From NCBI GenBank assembly GCA_002420015.1, contig DIHF01000067.1:3248-48583 (forward strand): 45,336 nucleotides of DNA, in the 5' to 3' direction. This document shows positions 41,308 to 45,336 of this stretch, one piece after another. Source of the DNA: Micavibrio sp. UBA5703. GTDB taxonomy: Bacteria; Pseudomonadota; Alphaproteobacteria; Micavibrionales; Micavibrionaceae. The notes below the pieces were generated by a model, which ran no database searches, had not been told where the DNA came from, and saw nothing but the letters and a program-made list of their open reading frames with translations. Within the stretch, counting starts at the first letter, position 1. The number at the start of each line of letters is the position of its first letter. The position numbers and the translations under genes are program-made.

Positions 41308-42208
41308 AACTGGGGACAGCTTTTGCAGCAGGCGTTTCGTTGTGTTCGATTTCAGTTTCTAGCTTAGGCCTGTTGTTTTCCTCTTGTGAAATGCTGCTGG
41401 CGTTGTTGAACGCAATCTGAGAGGTCAACCCTTTTTCACCAATTCCCTTGGTATATGTCCCGTCTCCCTCCATATTCGCGGCAAGAAATCCGGATGATGC
41501 AAGGCTGTTCATTTCGGCAGTTCGTATCTTGTCCAGACCTTCATCACCATCCTTCATTTTTTCCTGCAAGGGATTAGCGGTCTCACTTAGCGTAAGACCA
41601 GAAGCATTAGGGCCCTTGGTATCTTCCTGGGTTCGTGTAAACCTAAGTGTGACCGCTTTCGCATCTGCGACGACAGCCTGTCTCTCTTCCGGCGTTTCGG
41701 CTTTTTCAAAGTTGTCTCTTAAAGTCTCCGCTTCCTTTTCCAGTTTTTGGATTTCTTTTTCGCGTTCTGTTTGCACTCTATCCAACTTATCCATGGCCTT
41801 TTGCGGGTCGTCGGAGATGTCAGCCGGATCGATGCCAGCGCGATTCAACAGCGAACGGGTGTCTTTGTCGTCTTTATTAAAGGTACCGTTCCTAATTTTC
41901 TCTCGCAGCTCTCCGATGGCCTCGATAGCCTTGCGATGCTTTTCAATTTCCTCATAGATGGCCGCCAGATGCTTCTCAAGCGCCTCCTGCACTCGCTTGA
42001 GAGCTTCGCTCCGCTCTTTTTCCTCTTTCTTTTTCTTATCGTCTTGGCGTTTGTTTTCGACAAACACCGCCCGCCCGATATTCATGAGCCCCTTATCGGT
42101 CAAAGTACGGTCGCCCAAACTTAAACCCAAAAGATTGGCATCCGTACGCGCTTTTACGTCACGCGTTATCTTGCCAACCAAATCGTCATCTTCGTTATCC
42201 AATCCCAT
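41297..42208 (-). CDS. Coiled-coil protein of unknown function
   Basis: The 303-residue protein has long charged helices (NKRQDDKKKKEEKERSEALK, RVQTEREKEIQKLEKEAETL) predicted to form coiled coils at about residues 50-185, flanked by disordered polar parts. No membrane segment or signal peptide. ATG 42208 is taken as start because of AAGG upstream; a GTG three bases earlier is possible. It may be an effector or structural protein; nothing more can be said. Confidence 0.6.
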   Translation of the reverse strand: MGLDNEDDDLVGKITRDVKARTDANLLGLSLGDRTLTDKGLMNIGRAVFVENKRQDDKKKKEEKERSEALKRVQEALEKHLAAIYEEIEKHRKAIEAIGELREKIRNGTFNKDDKDTRSLLNRAGIDPADISDDPQKAMDKLDRVQTEREKEIQKLEKEAETLRDNFEKAETPEERQAVVADAKAVTLRFTRTQEDTKGPNASGLTLSETANPLQEKMKDGDEGLDKIRTAEMNSLASSGFLAANMEGDGTYTKGIGEKGLTSQIAFNNASSISQEENNRPKLETEIEHNETPAAKAVPSFTG

Positions 42209-42422
42209 CACGCACCTTCACAGTCCCCGTTTTTCCAGGAGGCTTCGCTTCTCGCGGCCCCGGATGGCGCATTCCCTGCGCCTTATTCTTTGGTATGGGC
42301 CTATTGTGTCAGAAGAAGGTAAAAGCTTTATTAATTATGAAAACAATTAATGTTTCGTTAAGGATTGATAAAATACCGATAAACTTTTATCGATCTTGCG
42401 GCGTACAATAAGGCTGAAAGTC

Positions 42423-43076
42423 TCATTTTTGCGTTTTATGGGCTTCCCACCGCGCAAAGACATACGCCAACTGTTCTGGTTTTGCGGTTTTGATAGTTCC
42501 ATCTATCCAGGCCTTGATCTTGTCTGAACCAAGTCCGGGCGGCGCATCCTTTGCCCCTCTCATTAATACTTGGGGGCCAAAACCTGTTTTTGCCTTCAGT
42601 TCATGAAGGCGTTCCCGCTGGGCCTGCGTAATCTCGACATAGCCGGATAGCACCCGTTTTGTGTTCAAGGCACCCGGCATGGCGCTCCAGCGTTCTAAAA
42701 CATACTTTAGATGATCCTTCCGATAGGACCGGCTACGGGCGTTCAGCCATGCGGCGATGATGTGAGGCCGCAGCCCTTCCGGCTTGTCGGCAGCGTCTTT
42801 AAGCAAAGTATTTGGGCCAACCCTTGTACGGTTCCAATGCCCTTTAATAACATCCAAAATGTCTTCGGTGATTATGCCGAATTCAAGAACGGGCAAGGCC
42901 TCCCATTTTTTAAGGACATACGCCAGATGTTCCTGAGGCGCAGTTCTCAAGCGCCCCTCCAGCCAACTCTGAATGTGACGTGGAGTAAGATTCTCAGGGC
43001 AGTCGCGCTGATTTTTGAGAAGTGCAACACTAGCCACCCCCGTTTTCTCGCGATAGGCTTTGAGCGTTTCAATCAT
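42423..43076 (-). CDS. Protein of three tandem ~70-residue repeats
   Basis: The product (217 residues from ATG 43076, or 221 from TTG 43088) is three copies of one unit: L-x3-(K/R)-x2-TG/TR-(V/F)-(A/G)-x3-LL/LM, then a Pro, (G/N)L, an I-x2-W(L/I) helix, and (H/Q)L-x-YV(L/F)-x2-W. Segments aligned are EKTGVASVALLKNQRDCPEN, NRTRVGPNTLLKDAADKPEG and AKTGFGPQVLMRGAKDAPPG, each followed by an I-x-x-W helix and HLAYVL / HLKYVL / QLAYVF. The shape suggests repeated helix-turn-helix DNA-binding domains. It is divergent from the recombinase operon, so a regulatory role is plausible. Confidence 0.6.
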   Translation of the reverse strand: MIETLKAYREKTGVASVALLKNQRDCPENLTPRHIQSWLEGRLRTAPQEHLAYVLKKWEALPVLEFGIITEDILDVIKGHWNRTRVGPNTLLKDAADKPEGLRPHIIAAWLNARSRSYRKDHLKYVLERWSAMPGALNTKRVLSGYVEITQAQRERLHELKAKTGFGPQVLMRGAKDAPPGLGSDKIKAWIDGTIKTAKPEQLAYVFARWEAHKTQK

Positions 43077-43088
43077 TTCTTTCGTCAA

Positions 43089-43460
43089 CGGAACGCGGGT
43101 TATAGCTTCACCATGATTTTGAGCATGTTCTACTTTCTCCCGATCAGATCATCGCTTGCCTTGCCCGTCAACAGCAGCGCTTTGTGCATCGCCACAAACA
43201 AACCTGCTTTGAAACCCGCAGAATTCCGCCATTCTTAACTCGCCCTTAAATCAAAGGTTGTATTCTGGAAACAGATACACCTGCTGTGACCTTCGCACCG
43301 ATACGGATCGTTTCAGTGAAGATACGCTGCTAGACCCTTCTGATGTGAACATCAGATTTACCCAGGACTGTTTCCCAGCAACAAGGCGGGATGCTGCTAA
43401 AACCATAATGGCTATTCGTTCCTGGCCACTACGGCTTTTACAGCGCTTATACGGTTGCCC
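43089..43460. other. Divergent intergenic region before the recombinase operon
   Basis: This 372-base spacer separates the three-repeat protein and the recombinase operon. It contains the perfect palindrome at 43339-43356. ORFs on both strands here have no recognisable content, so I see no gene. Confidence 0.4.
43339..43356. promoter_or_regulatory. Perfect palindrome, probable operator
   Basis: TCTGATGT-GA-ACATCAGA is an eight-base inverted repeat with a two-base centre, in the middle of the divergent region. A regulator that controls both the recombinase and the three-repeat gene could bind it. Confidence 0.5.
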
Positions 43461-43733
43461 ATGCCACTCGATGTTGAAAAATACCGTCACTACCTGGCCG
43501 GGTACCAAATATCCGAAGAGGAGAAGACTGAGCTGATCAAAAGCGTCTGGGCCATTCTGGAGGGGTTTGTCGATCAGGCCTTTGGCCGTCATCCCAACCA
43601 ACAATGCTGCAAACCCCTTGAACATAATCATTTACAGGGGCCAGGTGAATCCCTAGAATCGGCTGGAAACCACCCGTTGAACAAGAAAAAACCCATCAGG
43701 TATGACGACCTGAAAAGGCTCGATCCACAATGA
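43461..43733 (+). CDS. Small protein coupled to the large serine recombinase
   Basis: The 90-residue protein starts at ATG 43461 (PLDVEKYRHYLAGYQISEEE, TELIKSVWAILEGFVDQAFG). This DVEKYRHY...FVD(Q/R)AFG wording is familiar from short proteins that precede recombinase genes in alphaproteobacterial islands; role unknown, possibly a directionality or accessory factor. It overlaps the recombinase start by four bases (ATGA), so the two are made together. Confidence 0.8.
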   Translation: MPLDVEKYRHYLAGYQISEEEKTELIKSVWAILEGFVDQAFGRHPNQQCCKPLEHNHLQGPGESLESAGNHPLNKKKPIRYDDLKRLDPQ

Positions 43734-45301
43734 AACGCGCACGGAAATCATACCAACAGTGGGAACCGCAACCAGGCTCTAAGGCCGTCATTTACTGCCG
43801 CGTGTCCAGCGTTGCTCAGGTCAAGAAGGGCGATGGTCTGGGCTCTCAGGAAACACGCTGCCGACAATACGCTCACAGCAAGGGGTATGAAGTGGCGAGC
43901 GTATTCCGAGATGAAGGGGCTTCCGGTGGTATGGCTGACCGCCCCGGCATTTTATCCATGTTTCAATTTTTAAAGACCCAGAAGCACGATCAGTACGTGG
44001 TGGTGATCGATGACATTTCCCGGCTAGCTAGAGGATTAGAAGCTCATATCCGATTGCGTACGCTCATTAGCAGCGTGGGTGCCAAATTGGAGTCTCCATC
44101 TATAGAGTTTGGAGAGGACCCTGACAGCCAACTCCTAGAATATTTCATGGCGAGCGTATCTCAATATCAACGCCAGAAGAACACCGAGCAAACCAAGAAC
44201 CGTATGAAAGCGCGGGTCATGAATGGGTACTGGTGCTTTAATCCTCCGGAAGGATACCAGTTCACCCATAAAGCGGGTCATAGCGGGAAGATCATGGTAC
44301 GGAACGAACCGGTTGCGTCAGTCGTCCAGGAAGCGCTGGAGGGCTATGCCTCAGGACGCTTTGAAACTCAAAACGAAGTGCGGTTATTCCTGGAACGTTC
44401 ACCTCATTACCCCAAAAACAAAAAAGGTACGGTGCATTTTCAGCTCGTCACCAACTTGCTGAACAAGGTGCTCTACACAGGATACATGAATGTGCCAAAG
44501 TGGAATTTGTTTCTGCATCCTGCCAAACACGAGCCCCTGATTAGTTTCCATACCTATCAGGCCATCCAGGACCGTCTCAAAGGACGGGCAAAGGCTCCGG
44601 CCCGTAAAGACCTCAATGATGATTTTCCACTGCGGGGCTTTGTGACCTGTGCCGGATGCGGCAAGCCCGTGACCGCCTGCTGGTCCACAGGCCGCCGTGG
44701 AAAATATCCTTACTACCTGTGCTTTACCAAAGGCTGTCCCGACTATCGCAAGTCCATACCGAAAAAAGAGATGGAAGGCGAATTTGAAACTCTCCTCTCT
44801 CAGCTTCGCCCAACGCCGAATCTGTTTTCACTTGCCAGCGCGATGTTCAAGGACTTGTGGGAAGACCGCATGCGGAAGTTATCAGACGAGGCGCAGACCT
44901 TGACCGGCCAGATTCCCCTGTTAGAGCAAAAATCGGAGAAACTCCTCCAACGGCTGATTGAAACCGACAATGCTGCGGCCATCCAGAAATATGAGGATGA
45001 ACTTGCCAGACTGGAAGCGGAGAAAGTTCTGGTCAGAGAAAAGATCAAACAATGCGGTCGTCCGTTGGAACCCTTCGAGGATTGTTTTCGAACCGCTATG
45101 ACGTTCTTGGCAAACCCTTGTTACTTATGGAGTTCTGACCGCTTGGAGGACAAGAGAATGGTCCTCAGATTGGTGTTTGCCGATAAGTTGCCTTACCACC
45201 GAAATGAGGGTTTTCGAACCGCTAAAAACGAAGAATTATCTTTGCCTTTCAGATACTTAAAAAATTTAGACGGCGGGGAGTATGAAATGGTGCGCCCGTG
45301 A
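43730..45301 (+). CDS. Large serine recombinase (integrase)
   Basis: The 523-residue enzyme integrates and excises the element. The catalytic domain has Ser26 in IYCRVSSVAQ, SRLARGLEAH and SVSQYQRQKNTEQTKNRMKA. The recombinase domain follows, then a zinc ribbon (GFVTCAGCGKPVTACW, YYLCFTKGC), a coiled-coil (about residues 380-445) and a C-terminal tail. The stop TGA (45299-45301) lies inside the tRNA-Arg gene, so the last codons (EYEMVRP) overlap the tRNA 3' end. This geometry is expected if the element inserted at the tRNA and the gene sits at its right end. Confidence 0.95.
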   Translation: MKRARKSYQQWEPQPGSKAVIYCRVSSVAQVKKGDGLGSQETRCRQYAHSKGYEVASVFRDEGASGGMADRPGILSMFQFLKTQKHDQYVVVIDDISRLARGLEAHIRLRTLISSVGAKLESPSIEFGEDPDSQLLEYFMASVSQYQRQKNTEQTKNRMKARVMNGYWCFNPPEGYQFTHKAGHSGKIMVRNEPVASVVQEALEGYASGRFETQNEVRLFLERSPHYPKNKKGTVHFQLVTNLLNKVLYTGYMNVPKWNLFLHPAKHEPLISFHTYQAIQDRLKGRAKAPARKDLNDDFPLRGFVTCAGCGKPVTACWSTGRRGKYPYYLCFTKGCPDYRKSIPKKEMEGEFETLLSQLRPTPNLFSLASAMFKDLWEDRMRKLSDEAQTLTGQIPLLEQKSEKLLQRLIETDNAAAIQKYEDELARLEAEKVLVREKIKQCGRPLEPFEDCFRTAMTFLANPCYLWSSDRLEDKRMVLRLVFADKLPYHRNEGFRTAKNEELSLPFRYLKNLDGGEYEMVRP

Positions 45302-45336
45302 GGATTCGAACCTCAAACCTTCTGATCCGTAGTCAG
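45288..45336 (-). tRNA. tRNA-Arg (anticodon ACG), 3' half, at window edge
   Basis: On the minus strand CCA is encoded at 45288-45290, the acceptor strand CGGGCGC at 45292-45298, the T-arm TGAGG-TTCGAAT-CCTCA at 45299-45315, and the anticodon loop CTACGGA (ACG) near 45325-45331. The 5' half lies beyond the window. It is the likely attachment site of the element. Confidence 0.85.

Overview
The window looks like an alphaproteobacterial chromosome that carries a large integrated mobile element. The left ~11.5 kb is core-like: the 3' end of gyrB with its terminator, argS, a Fic-like gene, an operon for a Dot/Icm-type (type IVB) coupling complex (icmP, an unknown membrane protein, icmO, a pilin-like protein) and a tRNA-Thr. 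The GyrB and ArgS sequences and the IcmO/IcmP proteins fit Alphaproteobacteria, possibly a Micavibrio-like lineage, but genus cannot be fixed from this sequence. This part is broken by a 2.1-kb IS1595-family element (3803-5867) that carries a DUF3800 passenger gene, and by a patch of dispersed palindromic repeats (5868-6187).

From about 12 kb to the right edge the genes are those of an integrative mobilizable element. They include hairpins that may form an oriT, a mobC-like gene and a relaxase (12.1-14.0 kb), a DUF6908-like gene, an ArdC-type antirestriction gene and a higBA toxin-antitoxin pair (30.2-33.1 kb), and a large serine recombinase whose stop codon lies inside a tRNA-Arg gene at the right edge (43.5-45.3 kb). 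Cargo between them includes a 1564-residue RTX type I secretion substrate, a SIR2-HerA antiviral pair, a type I restriction system whose hsdM has lost its N-terminal half, a TPR protein, a small resolvase, and several unknown genes.

The most interesting segment is 24.1-29.7 kb. Three translationally coupled genes encode a metallo-beta-lactamase-fold hydrolase, a single-chain E2-like/E1/JAB ubiquitin-type protein, and a patatin-like phospholipase. Their promoter sits directly before a CIRCE inverted repeat (17 of 18 arm bases match the HrcA-operator consensus), so the operon is probably controlled by heat-shock or protein-folding stress. No ubiquitin-like protein and no CD-NTase gene is visible nearby. 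The operon lies between two copies of a 26-bp sequence. The left copy overlaps a ~144-nt two-part stem, and the right copy begins a ~600-nt chain of small hairpins, many with six-base loops that start with G. My hypothesis is a stress-gated, membrane-attacking immune system related to Cap2/Cap3-type chemistry, transcribed divergently from the SIR2-HerA pair.

Smaller items worth attention are a palindromic repeat apparently translated inside the pilin-like gene, a Fic protein with Cys in place of the catalytic His, a protein made of three ~70-residue repeats of unknown type, and several perfect inverted repeats that may be operators.
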